Of a stretch of DNA of 64,000 bases, positions 17,889 through 27,433 are shown piece by piece; the first letter of the stretch is position 1; each line of letters starts with the position of its first letter. Made by a program: the position numbers and the translations under genes. Under the pieces are notes generated by a model that saw only the letters and a list, made by a program, of their open reading frames with translations, made no database searches and had not been told where the DNA came from. This DNA comes from Moraxella osloensis (GTDB lineage Bacteria > Pseudomonadota > Gammaproteobacteria > Pseudomonadales > Moraxellaceae), in the NCBI RefSeq assembly GCF_001553955.1, contig NZ_CP014234.1:186001-250000 (forward strand), given 5' to 3'.

Positions 17889-18821
17889 TTAGACGTTAAA
17901 CTCATATAATTGGGTTAAAAATTGGGTAGGATAATCTGTAATCACACAATCGACGCCCATCTCAATCAAGCGTTTTGCCACATCCACCTCATTTACTGTC
18001 CAAGCGCTGACTGTTAAGCCATAAATTTTGGCAATTTCCAACAGGGTTGGGGTGATAAGCGCATAATAAATGCCCACTTGGCGACAGCCTAACGCACAAG
18101 CACGATTAAAGGTTTGCAATATTAAATTTTTACCCGCTGCATCAGGCGTCGGTAAAAAAGCAATTTGGCCTGCCAGCGTGGTGTTGGGCTCAAGTGTTTT
18201 AGGTTTAAGTGTTTTAGGCTCAAGTGTTTTGGGTTCAAGTGTTTTAGGCTCAAGTGTTTTAGGCTCAAGTAACAAGCCTGTCGGAAAATGAAACGTTAAA
18301 AATTGCTGTTGGTTTTGAATTTGGTACAAAATATCGGTATCAAAACTGGTCAAAGTGATGGGTAAATCTTGCCATATTTCTTGTGATAATAGCCTAAGCA
18401 GATTTTTAACCAACAAGGCTGGCTGGGTTTTGGCATGGGTTTTGATTTCCAGTTCAATATGGCAAAAGTGTTGCAGATAGCGTGGTAAATCGTCTAGCAA
18501 CAATACATGATGTTTTAAAAACCCGGGTTCAAAACGTTGGGAAAAACGCCCATAGTCCGATTGTACAATGGCGTCTAATTCCGTCCATGTTTTATCGGCA
18601 ATCCACGATTGTTGTCCTGCCAGCCGATTTAAAGTTTCGTCATGTACCACCACAAATTTGCCATCGGCGGTCATTTGGACGTCAAATTCTACCCCATCAA
18701 GCTGCTTACCATGTTTTTGCAATTGCTGCACGTAGGCAAACCCATCTTGACAGTTCTCTAGCCGTTCAGCCCGAGCCGCACGATGACCGAGTAAATAATA
18801 CCTTTGATTTGGCTGGCGCAT
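17889..18821 (-). CDS. Glycerophosphodiester phosphodiesterase with a pentapeptide-repeat insert
   Basis: Hydrolyses glycerophosphodiesters to glycerol-3-phosphate and an alcohol; GDPD TIM-barrel. Seen: GHRA with the catalytic His-Arg, the metal Glu near GVEFDVQMTADGKFVVVHDETLNRL with the second catalytic His, ELEIKTH, and a C-terminal SAWTVNEVDVAKRLIEMGVDCVITDYP. There is no signal peptide, so it is probably cytoplasmic (UgpQ-like). In mid-barrel, 5.7 copies of a 15-bp unit insert LEPKT-type pentapeptides. I chose the ATG at 18821 (weak GCGAG in front) over a TTG at 18842. Confidence 0.9.
   Translation of the reverse strand: MRQPNQRYYLLGHRAARAERLENCQDGFAYVQQLQKHGKQLDGVEFDVQMTADGKFVVVHDETLNRLAGQQSWIADKTWTELDAIVQSDYGRFSQRFEPGFLKHHVLLLDDLPRYLQHFCHIELEIKTHAKTQPALLVKNLLRLLSQEIWQDLPITLTSFDTDILYQIQNQQQFLTFHFPTGLLLEPKTLEPKTLEPKTLEPKTLKPKTLEPNTTLAGQIAFLPTPDAAGKNLILQTFNRACALGCRQVGIYYALITPTLLEIAKIYGLTVSAWTVNEVDVAKRLIEMGVDCVITDYPTQFLTQLYEFNV
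18187..18272 (-). repeat. 15-bp tandem repeat inside the GDPD gene
   Basis: About 5.7 copies of a unit reading CTTGAGCCTAAAACA on the coding strand. The period is a multiple of three, so copy-number change alters length but not frame. Confidence 0.93.
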
Positions 18822-18969
18822 ACTATGGCTCGCAATAGACAATAAAATTTTATGACTACTAAAAATTATTACAACTAAATTTTATTATAAATAATAGTGA
18901 ACAACTAGCCAATTTGCAAAACTTTGCTTTATAATGGCATGGTAATAAATTCTGCGTGAAAGGTGCCTT

Positions 18970-20016
18970 ATGTCTATGATTTTCCCACAAAATACGTTGT
19001 CAAAAAAAATGCGTATGCCGTTATTATTGGCGTGTTTTGCCTTAACCGTGGTGGGATGTAGTCGCAATGAGCAAAAAGATGAGCAAACTGGCAGTGCTGC
19101 AAGCAGTGAGCAACAGCCAATTGAAACGTCTGATATTGCCTGTAACAATGACAAGGCAACCGATGCCATTCACAGTTATCTGGTCAATCGCATCGACCAA
19201 CAAGCCAAAAAACAGTCTGACATCATCCAGCAGCAAGCAGGGACGATGGTTGATATGACTATCTTGCAAAATGGCTTGTCGCAAGTCGCAATCAATCTAG
19301 AGAGCGTGAAGGGTAGCAATGGTAAATGCCAAGCGACGGTGTCGTTTAATATGCCTCAAGCGCAGCTCGATAACGCGGATAAAATTTATACCCGTCTAAA
19401 AATGCCCGTCGCCGCCGAGCAAATCGCGTCGCGTGGTTATCAACTACAAAATAGCACATTGGTGGCAAACAATGTTGGGTTTGGTCTATCAGCCAGTGGC
19501 GCCAATTACCAAGTCAATAGCACCACAGGCGACGATGTGATTGGGCTAGTCGGTGAGATTATGGCAAATTCGGCATTAGCGCAAACGCTGACCCAGCCCT
19601 CTAATACGCCGTTAGCCGGTTCTTCGGCAGGTGCTATCGCTGTTTTGCCACCCGTGAATAGCAAACCCAGTGTCGCTGCCAACAACAGCCAAAATTCAAC
19701 CACCAAACCTGTCAAAAAACAAACCACAGAACAACCAAAAACCAACAGTGAAAAAAACAACAGTGAAAAAACCAAGACTGACGTGAACAACAACACATCA
19801 GACAAGAAAAACACGCAATCAGATAGCGCAGATAAAATATCGGATAAAAAATCTGAGGCTACCACCTCAAATGCTGATAGCAAATCAACCGCTACTAAGT
19901 CAGCGGCTAGCACTGGCAACAGCACAGACAAATCGACCAAGTCAGTATCGCATGAAAAAGTCCCAACCGACACCAATGTAAAATTAACCATCGAAGAAAA
20001 AAACGAGCAATATTAA
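18970..20016 (+). CDS. Lipoprotein of unknown function with a low-complexity tail
   Basis: A 348-residue predicted outer-membrane or periplasmic lipoprotein: hydrophobic segment at about 16-29 and lipobox VVGC with Cys30. Residues about 55-200 look globular, with two further cysteines (58 and 118) that could form a disulfide. From about 225 to the end the chain is almost pure Ser/Thr/Lys/Asn/Asp (for example TKPVKKQTTEQPK), likely disordered and possibly wall-spanning. I do not recognise the family. The ATG at 18970 has AAAGGTG in front. It is monocistronic and divergent from the GDPD gene. Confidence 0.75.
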   Translation: MSMIFPQNTLSKKMRMPLLLACFALTVVGCSRNEQKDEQTGSAASSEQQPIETSDIACNNDKATDAIHSYLVNRIDQQAKKQSDIIQQQAGTMVDMTILQNGLSQVAINLESVKGSNGKCQATVSFNMPQAQLDNADKIYTRLKMPVAAEQIASRGYQLQNSTLVANNVGFGLSASGANYQVNSTTGDDVIGLVGEIMANSALAQTLTQPSNTPLAGSSAGAIAVLPPVNSKPSVAANNSQNSTTKPVKKQTTEQPKTNSEKNNSEKTKTDVNNNTSDKKNTQSDSADKISDKKSEATTSNADSKSTATKSAASTGNSTDKSTKSVSHEKVPTDTNVKLTIEEKNEQY

Positions 20017-20157
20017 CGTTGGCCACTGTTAAATGACGTGTTTAACGTATGTCACCCAGTCATCAATTTGTTTTAGCATGTTTTGATGTAGTAATGTGAC
20101 TAACCATAAAACAAATTGATGCGTCAATTCTCTACCTGCCACCATAAGGATATGAAC

Positions 20158-21339
20158 ATGGCCCATTTTGCCCCACAAGTCGCTGTTAAAGCTACCTATA
20201 TGCGCGGTGGTACATCAAAAGGTACTTTTTTCAAGCTTGATGACCTACCTGAACGCTGCCAAACTCCAGGGCAAGCCCGAGATAATTTTTTACTGCGGGT
20301 GGTTGGTAGCCCAGATCCGTATGGTAAGCAAATTGACGGTTTGGGGAATGGCTCATCATCAACCTCCAAAGTGGTGATTTTGTCAAAAACAGACGTTGCC
20401 AATCATGATGTGAATTATTTATTCGGTCAGGTCGCCATTGACAAAGCGATGATTGATTGGTCAGGTAACTGTGGAAACTTAACCGCTGCAGTCGGTTCAT
20501 TTGCGATTGCCAATGGGTTGGTGGATGCCAGTAAAGTGCCACAAAATGGCATTTGTGAAGTCCGAATTTGGCAGCAGAATATCAGCAAAACCATCATCGC
20601 GCATGTACCCATGACTGATGGTCAAGTGCAAGAAACGGGCGATTTTGAACTAGATGGTGTAACTTTCCCAGCAGCCGAAGTCAAAATTGAATTTATCGAC
20701 CCTGTGGACAGCGATGGCGATATGTTCCCGACGGGCAACTTGATTGACAAACTTAATGTACCTGAAATCGGTGAATTTGACGTCACGATGATCAATGCAG
20801 GCATCCCAACCATTTTTTTAAATGCCAAAGACTTAGGTTTTACAGGTACTGAGCTGCAAAAAGACATCAACAGTAACCAAGAAATTTTGGCGAAGCTTGA
20901 AAAAATCCGTGCTCATGGCGCCGTTAAAATGGGACTGATTGCAGCGTTAACAGAAGCCCAAACTCGTCAGCATACCCCAAAAATTGCTTGGGTTGCGCCA
21001 CCCGCTGATTATACCGCCTCTAGTGGCAAAGCAGTCAAGGCAGGCGATATTGATTTGCTTGCACGCGCGATGAGTATGGGTCAACTGCACCATGCCATGA
21101 TGGGTACAGCCTCGGTTGCGATTGGCACTGCAGCGACCATTAAAGGTACGCTAGTCAACCAAGCGGCAGGTGGCAAAGCGTTGTCTGAAGTACGCTTTGG
21201 TCACCCCTCAGGCACGCTACTGGTCGGGGGTGAGTCTATGCAAGTGGATGGCAAATGGCAAGCCAAAAAAGTGTCTATGAGCCGTTCAGCACGCCGTCTG
21301 ATGGTGGGTGAGGTGTATGTGCCTGGCGATGCGTTTTAA
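20158..21339 (+). CDS. prpF: PrpF-family isomerase
   Basis: Member of the PrpF/DUF453 family of diaminopimelate-epimerase fold, known as 2-methylaconitate cis-trans isomerase of the methylcitrate cycle; close relatives are oxalomesaconate tautomerases. Seen: YMRGGTSKGTFF at the N-terminus, GNGSSSTSKVVIL with the catalytic lysine region, WSGNCGNLTAAVG, and HPSGTLLVGGE near the end. The frame is open to an ATG at 20116, but AAGGAT sits correctly for the ATG at 20158, giving 393 residues, the usual size. No prpC, prpB or acnD lies nearby, so the exact substrate is open. Confidence 0.88.
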   Translation: MAHFAPQVAVKATYMRGGTSKGTFFKLDDLPERCQTPGQARDNFLLRVVGSPDPYGKQIDGLGNGSSSTSKVVILSKTDVANHDVNYLFGQVAIDKAMIDWSGNCGNLTAAVGSFAIANGLVDASKVPQNGICEVRIWQQNISKTIIAHVPMTDGQVQETGDFELDGVTFPAAEVKIEFIDPVDSDGDMFPTGNLIDKLNVPEIGEFDVTMINAGIPTIFLNAKDLGFTGTELQKDINSNQEILAKLEKIRAHGAVKMGLIAALTEAQTRQHTPKIAWVAPPADYTASSGKAVKAGDIDLLARAMSMGQLHHAMMGTASVAIGTAATIKGTLVNQAAGGKALSEVRFGHPSGTLLVGGESMQVDGKWQAKKVSMSRSARRLMVGEVYVPGDAF

Positions 21340-21370
21340 TCGACAAATCATTCACAAGCCAACTTATAGC

Positions 21371-21436
21371 CCAATACCTAAGAGCCTAATACCTAAGTCC
21401 CCAATACCTAAGTCCCCAATACCTAAGAGCCCAATA
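21371..21436 (+). repeat. 15-bp tandem repeat at the pgeF translation start
   Basis: About 4.4 copies of CCAATACCTAAGAGC (variants with TCC) end exactly at the ATG at 21437, so the last copy supplies AAGAG as the only ribosome-binding-like sequence. Confidence 0.92.
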
Positions 21437-22336
21437 ATGACGGATAACAACTCACACTGGATTGAACTTACGCACGCACCAAGCCAAGGGGTAACCGTGG
21501 TTCAAACCCTATCTGGTTGTGGGTTTATGCCAAGCATTTCAAGCAATTTAAGCAATGATGCAGTGGGGCAGTCTAGTTTGAATGCTATGTATGGTCAATT
21601 TAATCTAGGCTTGCATGTAGGGGATGATAGCATGCAGGTGCATCAAAATCGTGCGCATTTGCTGCAATCCTTGCAACACTATCATCCTGCATTAAAGAGC
21701 GTTCATTGGCTTAATCAAATCCATGGTAACGACGTTTATCAGGTTACCGATAAAATTGGCGCAGCAGCGATATCGGCTGATGCGCATATTACTCGTTTAC
21801 CAAACGTTGCCTTAGCGATTATGACGGCAGATTGTGTACCCGTCATGATAGCCACCGATGCAGCAGATGATAACAAGCTGATTGCGGCGATTCACGCTGG
21901 CTGGCAAGGTCTTAATAAAAATATCATTGCAAAGACCGTACAAAAAATGGTACACCAGTTTGATTTTGCAGCGGGGGATAACGCGACTGCCGAAATGCAG
22001 AAGGTCACTCGTGGCTGGCACGCCTGGATAGGCGCTAGCATCGCACAATCGAGCTATGAAGTGGACAGTCGTGTCAAAGATGCCGTGTTATCAGTGTTAA
22101 ATGTATCTGAGGCTGTCGCTACCCAGTTGTTTCAGCCAAATGCTGATAAGCTCGGTCATTATTTTGCCGATTTGCCTGCAATAGCAGAATTACAGCTCAA
22201 GGCTTATGGTATTCATCAGGTGTATAAAAGTGGTTTAGATAGTCATAGTGATGCACGATTTTATTCGTATCGTCGGCAAACTCAGCATCAATTGCCTGCA
22301 ACAGGTAGAATGGCAACGCTGATTTTTATGGATTAA
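21437..22336 (+). CDS. pgeF: Peptidoglycan editing factor PgeF (YfiH/laccase-domain)
   Basis: Family of YfiH/PgeF, a copper- or zinc-binding multicopper-polyphenol-oxidase-fold protein that in E. coli removes L-Ser wrongly placed in muropeptides. Visible blocks: FNLGLHVGDD, VHWLNQIHGNDVY, ITADC-type block (IMTADCVPVMI), AAIHAGWQGL with the metal His, WIGASIAQSSYEVD, and SHSDARFYSYRR. From the ATG at 21437 the protein has 299 residues. The frame is open back to 21308, overlapping prpF, and in between it reads through the repeat as PIPKS units, so a longer form starting at ATG 21329 or above is possible. Confidence 0.88.
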   Translation: MTDNNSHWIELTHAPSQGVTVVQTLSGCGFMPSISSNLSNDAVGQSSLNAMYGQFNLGLHVGDDSMQVHQNRAHLLQSLQHYHPALKSVHWLNQIHGNDVYQVTDKIGAAAISADAHITRLPNVALAIMTADCVPVMIATDAADDNKLIAAIHAGWQGLNKNIIAKTVQKMVHQFDFAAGDNATAEMQKVTRGWHAWIGASIAQSSYEVDSRVKDAVLSVLNVSEAVATQLFQPNADKLGHYFADLPAIAELQLKAYGIHQVYKSGLDSHSDARFYSYRRQTQHQLPATGRMATLIFMD

Positions 22337-22344
22337 TTGAATCA

Positions 22345-22382
22345 TAAAAAAAGGCAGTATGTTAATCATACTGCCTTTTTTA
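22345..22382. terminator. Bidirectional terminator, pgeF / surA
   Basis: About 15-bp arms (AAAAAAGGCAGTATG and CATACTGCCTTTTTT) around TTAAT between convergent genes. Confidence 0.93.
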
Positions 22383-22393
22383 TGCAAGCTAAA

Positions 22394-24049
22394 TTATTGC
22401 ATGATTTTAACGTAAGCTTGGGCTCTTAATTCCTGCATCCAATCGTCTAGCGCTTGCGGTGCCATACGTTGGTATAGAATTTCGCGCGCCATGTTTTTAC
22501 GATAGACATCACTCACATCTTTTTGGCGTTTTTCATCGACTTTAACAATATGCCAGCCAAATTGTGTTTGGAATGGCACAGAATAGTCATTTACCGACGT
22601 TTTTTTCATCATTGCTTCAAAGCTTGGTACCATATCACCTTCACTGACCCAGCCCAAATCGCCGCCGTTACTGGCGCTTCCTGGGTCTTTTGAGTAGGTG
22701 CTTGCTAAAGTAGCGAAGTCCTCACCTTGACGCAATTTTTCATAGATAGTATCGATCTGCTGTTTTGCCATGTCAGCCGGTAGGGCAGTCGATGGGCTGA
22801 TTAAAATATGGCGGGTATGCCATTGATCGATGATTTTTTGCTGACCGCCGCGTTTATCTACGAGTTTAATCACATTATAACCTTCTGCCGTGGCAATCGG
22901 GTTGGTGACTTGCCCGACTTCAAGGGCGGTGATGTTTTTTGACAGTTCTGTCGGTAACTCTGCCGCGACGTGGTAGCCCATATCGCCTCCTTGAATTTGC
23001 GCGTTATAGTTGGTTTGCGCGTCAGTCATGATTTGCTCAATATTGGCATTCTCAGCTTGCAAGTTTTTGGCAATTTGGGTGGCTACGGTCAGCGCTTGTT
23101 TTTTTTGTTTGTCGCTGGTTTTACCTGCGGCATCGACTTCAAAAGGCACGCGAATATGTAAGGTGCGATATTGTGATTTTTCTAAAGCGTTGCTCTCTGG
23201 TGATTTTAAGAAGTTATCAACATCTTGATCGGAGATTTTGATGCGGCTGGCAAGTTGCTGCTGCTGCAAAGTTTGTATCGCCAAGTCTTCACTGACTTTT
23301 TGACGCAATGCTTGGTAACTACCTACGCGCTGGGCGTCAAGTTTTTGCTGGAATTCGGCAAGGCTTGCGACCCCATTTTGTTGCGCCAAATTGGTCAACG
23401 CAGCATTCACTGCATTCTCTTCAGCTTGCAGTCCTTGGCGTTTGATGATATCAAGCTGGATTTGCTTAGTAATTAACTGATCTAATACTTGCGGATAAAG
23501 TTGCTGTGCGGGTGGTACAGGTTTGTTTTGCGCTTGAAGCTGTGCAGAAGCTTGAGCAACCGCGCGATCTAACTGGCTGCGTAAAATAGGGGTGTCGTTG
23601 ACAATAGCAATCACGCCATCAATAACCTGATCTTGCGAGCTATTAGCAACGACAGGCGCTGGCTTGGCTGATGAGTTGGCGACCTCTGATGTTACGGGCG
23701 CAGGTTGGGAGACAGCTTTTGCTGTTTTTTGAGTGGTAGGTTTTGAGCCGCTGGCTTTGGTGTCAGCTTTGACTGATTTGGCAGCGTTGGTGGTTTTGTT
23801 TGCTGTCACAGCTTGGGTTGATTTGCTTGTGGTTTGCGCTGCAGGTTTGGTACTAGATTTTTTGCTAGATTCCACCGTCGTTTTGCTGCTGGTTGTGTTG
23901 GTTTTAGCTGTGACTGCTGTTGTTGCAGTCACGGCTTGCGCGTTCAATGTTGGCATGACCAATAGAGCGCCATATATCAAAGCGCTAGTGAGAGCAGATA
24001 GGGCGTTACGGTGAAAATTGGGTAAATTATGCATGACAGCATGGTTCAT
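22394..24049 (-). CDS. surA: Periplasmic chaperone/peptidyl-prolyl isomerase SurA
   Basis: Escorts unfolded outer-membrane proteins, including LptD, across the periplasm. From the ATG at 24049 (AAGGAT in front; an upstream TTG frame to 24118 is unlikely) it has 551 residues. Order: signal peptide (hydrophobic about 15-40), a long Thr/Ser/Lys/Ala-rich linker (about 42-140), the SurA N-domain (VIDGVIAIVNDTPILRSQLD), parvulin domain 1 (about 280-400) and a well-conserved parvulin domain 2 (WHTRHILISP, KDPGSASNGGDLGWV, FQTQFGWHIVKV). The linker is much longer than in E. coli SurA (428 residues). It lies downstream of lptD, the usual operon partner. Confidence 0.94.
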   Translation of the reverse strand: MNHAVMHNLPNFHRNALSALTSALIYGALLVMPTLNAQAVTATTAVTAKTNTTSSKTTVESSKKSSTKPAAQTTSKSTQAVTANKTTNAAKSVKADTKASGSKPTTQKTAKAVSQPAPVTSEVANSSAKPAPVVANSSQDQVIDGVIAIVNDTPILRSQLDRAVAQASAQLQAQNKPVPPAQQLYPQVLDQLITKQIQLDIIKRQGLQAEENAVNAALTNLAQQNGVASLAEFQQKLDAQRVGSYQALRQKVSEDLAIQTLQQQQLASRIKISDQDVDNFLKSPESNALEKSQYRTLHIRVPFEVDAAGKTSDKQKKQALTVATQIAKNLQAENANIEQIMTDAQTNYNAQIQGGDMGYHVAAELPTELSKNITALEVGQVTNPIATAEGYNVIKLVDKRGGQQKIIDQWHTRHILISPSTALPADMAKQQIDTIYEKLRQGEDFATLASTYSKDPGSASNGGDLGWVSEGDMVPSFEAMMKKTSVNDYSVPFQTQFGWHIVKVDEKRQKDVSDVYRKNMAREILYQRMAPQALDDWMQELRAQAYVKIMQ

Positions 24050-24292
24050 GGCATGTATCCTTAAAATAAAAACTAAAAAATAAAAAAAGTAAATTTGATC
24101 ACTCAAAAATCGTGGCAAAACAATTTCGATAAAATGGCTGGTCTTTGACCAAGTTTCTTACATCAAGTTTCTTAGATTTAGATGTTGCTAAGTTTGGGTC
24201 ATTTTATACAATAATATTTGCTGGCGTATGTCTGTATGATAATAAATCCTAAAAAACCTCAAGTTTTAAGCAGTTTTTTGCGTAAAAGGCGT

Positions 24293-27268
24293 TTAGTATT
24301 TAGGGTCATAACCCAATACCCGATTACGCATCAAGCTAGCCAGTCGACCGTCACCTTTGTTGGATAACCCATTTAAGCTAATTTCTGCCATGATAGCGTG
24401 GTCAGCACTGTCTTTATCACTTAATTCATCATAATAACGGCGCGCATAAATCGATAAGCCATAACAACAGCTATCATAAGTAAAGCCCGCTAACACATCA
24501 CTAAAACGATTTTTCTCATTGTCGTATTGCACAGCCCCTAAAAACTGCCAATTATCATGAATAGGCAAAACAGCAGAGCCTGTGAACGCAGAGAGGGCTT
24601 TTTGTCCAAATCTACTCTCATTGCGTTTAATATACCCTAAGTTATAAAGACTATTGAAAGTTGGCGCATAACGAAACTGGGTGTTGATATAGTTTAAATC
24701 AGCGTTGTCATCAACCGAGCCATCTAAATCCACCCAAAAATCTTGACGCGGTTGGGTACTTACTTCAAAGACGGTACCGGTATTGTCAATTTTTAACCCA
24801 TCATCGGTATCGTCAAGATGTACCCGAATATCACTTAAATAAATTTGTTTACCCACGCTGGCATCCAAGCGAGTCAAACCATTGCCATCAATATAGCGAT
24901 AATTTAATGAAGGGGTTAGATGATTGTTGTCGGGCAGGCGGTCATAGCCCAAAAACCATGAATCTTCATACAATTGCGAAAAATTGAGCGATGCCAAACG
25001 GGTATTAAAGTTGGGTACATCAGTCTGGTCTTTATAGGGCGAATACACATATTTTAGGCGCGGGCTTAATAACTGATAGCCGCCCAAGGATTCATCAAAT
25101 TTACCAAACGGGGTACCGGTTTTAAAGAAATTTAAGCCACTGTCAATACTAAACTGCGGTACAAAAATAGATTGGCTTTTGCTATTTTTATCCAGTCCAT
25201 TGGCATCGGCTGATTCTTGGTCAAATTGGGTGTAAAGGTGCTGTAAACTCACTGATGGCGTCACGTATCCCCAAGTTCGCGTCATTGGATAGGCAGCAGT
25301 GAGTTTGTTATACAGTCTGCCACCGCTTTGCTCAGGCGCAGAACCATCATTGATTGGGCGTTTAAAATAAGCAAAATCGCTGATACCCGTCAAATCAAAT
25401 TGGGTCACCCAAGGCACACGATATTTGACCGATAACTGCGGCAGACGGTCATACGGTTTGTCTTTATCCAAGATTTTGTCTGAATCGGTTAAATTTCGAT
25501 CCAGTGTTTGAAAGGTTTCAATCTTGGCAAGGGCAGTCAAATAGTCATTGTAATAATTGGCTTGAATGCGGCGCGGTAAATTTAATTGAACGGTTTCATC
25601 ACCCAAGGTCTCAAAATCGTTTAAGAATTTAGGATCTGAGACATACTGGTATAGCGCATCAATGGACAGGTTAGGGATATCTTTTGACTGCCAATGATGA
25701 TCATAATAAAAGCGCTTACGGTCTTCATCATCATATTGTTTGTCGTTTGGTAGATAAGAGCCTAACACACTACCATAACCCAATTTTTCTGTCAGATAGC
25801 GAAATTCACCTGTCAACATCGGATTGCGGTCAGTAAAAATGGTAGGCGTGACAGTGGCATCGTAATTTGGCGCTAGATTAAAGTAATAAGGTAACTGTAC
25901 ATTAAAACTCCCTTCTGTACTAAAGCCGCCGCGTGGTAACAAAAAACCACTGGTGCGGCGATCGTCAATCGGAAAGTTAAAATACGGCAGGTACAATACC
26001 GGGGTGTTTTTGACTTTTAACGTGGCATTATAGGCTTCACCGCGACCCGTGTCGGTATTGATATCGATGTTTTTGGCATTGATTTGCCAAGTCGGATTGT
26101 CAGGCGCGCAGGTGGTAAACATGACATCGTCAATTTCAACGCGGCTTTCATCGACTTTATTGAGCCGTTTGGCATAACCATACGCTTGTAGCGGTACGCT
26201 GGCAAACGCCACATCTTTGGCGGTTGCTTTGCTGCTATCCGTTTGGTACGCCAGTTCATCGGCAACGGTAATCAGCCCCCCTTTTGGGCTATCTTTAAGG
26301 CTTACACGTGGGTTACCGTCTGTCGATTGGGTACTTTGCGCGGCATCCACCAACAAAACATTACCTTGAGCTGCCGCAATGCCATCTTGCACGTTAACGA
26401 CCACTTTATCGGCAGAGATTTGCTGACGACCTTGGTTGATTTGCACATCGCCTGACAATTCGGCGTAGTTTTCATTGTCATAATAGCCATAGTCAGCCGA
26501 GGCATAAATTGGGAAGCTGCTATTGGGTTGGTCGGTAGCAGCTGCCGCTAATGCCTGTTGTTGATAGATGGTCGAAGTGGGATATACCCAGTTGCCATGA
26601 CACATGGCGTCTTTTCGGGTCCCTGCTTTTGATTGCGTGTTTGCTTGAGCACCTGACGGTTGACTATTAGGCGTGAGCGGGCTCAGTAAATTTGGATTAG
26701 CATTTGAATTAGCACCCGTGGCGCTAGTATCGTCCGTGGTTTGCTGGGTTTTGAGTTGATAAAAGGTTTTGAGCTTATCTAGACTGGCTTGCTGTTGTTG
26801 ATTTGGGGTAAAGTTGGGACGAGTACGCGCAGAGTTTGGTTTGATGTCAGGCGCGCTAATCGGTGTGATACCTTGATTAGTCGTCACATCGACAGTAGTG
26901 ACGCTGTCTGCTGTGGTGGCGATACTACTAATGTCGGTATCGGGCTTTGCAGCTGAGGTATCAAGGTTTTGTTTTTCAATACTCTGTGATTCAGTGGTTT
27001 GTGACTCAATGTTTTGAGCTTCTGTGCTTTGTGCTATCGCTGCATCAGTCGATTCCGTAACGGCGGCTGTCGGCAACACCGCCGCAAGCGCTGAGGTTGA
27101 ATACAAAGTAGTAAACATCGCCCCAAGTGTCATCGCTAAAACATTGGTGTGTCGATAAATTTGGTGTAGTGATTGATGCAAGCATGTAGGCTGGGTTGGC
27201 AAAGACGAATGTGAAGTTAAACGATTAGAAGTTGACGAAATAGGCGACAATTTCACAGATTTTTTCAT
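24293..27268 (-). CDS. lptD: LPS-assembly outer-membrane protein LptD
   Basis: With LptE it inserts lipopolysaccharide into the outer leaflet. The 991-residue protein has an N-terminal signal region, a Ser/Thr/Gln-rich stretch (about 70-205), the OstA/LptA-like jellyroll (about 255-400; DYGYYDNENYAELSGDVQINQGRQQISADK) and a long C-terminal beta-barrel. The expected disulfide cysteines are present: one in DAMCHGNW, one in TTCAPDNP and the adjacent pair in DSCCYG. The barrel blocks TLPYFNFPIDDRRTSGFL-like and WGYVTPSVSL are characteristic. surA follows on the same strand after about 240 nt; amgK-murU is divergent. Confidence 0.95.
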   Translation of the reverse strand: MKKSVKLSPISSTSNRLTSHSSLPTQPTCLHQSLHQIYRHTNVLAMTLGAMFTTLYSTSALAAVLPTAAVTESTDAAIAQSTEAQNIESQTTESQSIEKQNLDTSAAKPDTDISSIATTADSVTTVDVTTNQGITPISAPDIKPNSARTRPNFTPNQQQQASLDKLKTFYQLKTQQTTDDTSATGANSNANPNLLSPLTPNSQPSGAQANTQSKAGTRKDAMCHGNWVYPTSTIYQQQALAAAATDQPNSSFPIYASADYGYYDNENYAELSGDVQINQGRQQISADKVVVNVQDGIAAAQGNVLLVDAAQSTQSTDGNPRVSLKDSPKGGLITVADELAYQTDSSKATAKDVAFASVPLQAYGYAKRLNKVDESRVEIDDVMFTTCAPDNPTWQINAKNIDINTDTGRGEAYNATLKVKNTPVLYLPYFNFPIDDRRTSGFLLPRGGFSTEGSFNVQLPYYFNLAPNYDATVTPTIFTDRNPMLTGEFRYLTEKLGYGSVLGSYLPNDKQYDDEDRKRFYYDHHWQSKDIPNLSIDALYQYVSDPKFLNDFETLGDETVQLNLPRRIQANYYNDYLTALAKIETFQTLDRNLTDSDKILDKDKPYDRLPQLSVKYRVPWVTQFDLTGISDFAYFKRPINDGSAPEQSGGRLYNKLTAAYPMTRTWGYVTPSVSLQHLYTQFDQESADANGLDKNSKSQSIFVPQFSIDSGLNFFKTGTPFGKFDESLGGYQLLSPRLKYVYSPYKDQTDVPNFNTRLASLNFSQLYEDSWFLGYDRLPDNNHLTPSLNYRYIDGNGLTRLDASVGKQIYLSDIRVHLDDTDDGLKIDNTGTVFEVSTQPRQDFWVDLDGSVDDNADLNYINTQFRYAPTFNSLYNLGYIKRNESRFGQKALSAFTGSAVLPIHDNWQFLGAVQYDNEKNRFSDVLAGFTYDSCCYGLSIYARRYYDELSDKDSADHAIMAEISLNGLSNKGDGRLASLMRNRVLGYDPKY

Positions 27269-27433
27269 TAGACATTTACCAAAGACGCAATATAAAAACC
27301 TTCACATCATATCACTAGCGTCATCAATATACTATTGCAAAAGATGTTTAAAATTGCAAACATGTTAGACGCCACTTGAGAGATACGCAGATTTTCGGTA
27401 GCATAACTTATTTTTATTGAGTAAGCCCACGTT

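Noticed and set aside
19506-19991. Leucine/valine-rich minus-strand frame
   Set aside because: A shadow of the low-complexity Ser/Thr/Lys tail of the lipoprotein at 18970; composition is explained by that.
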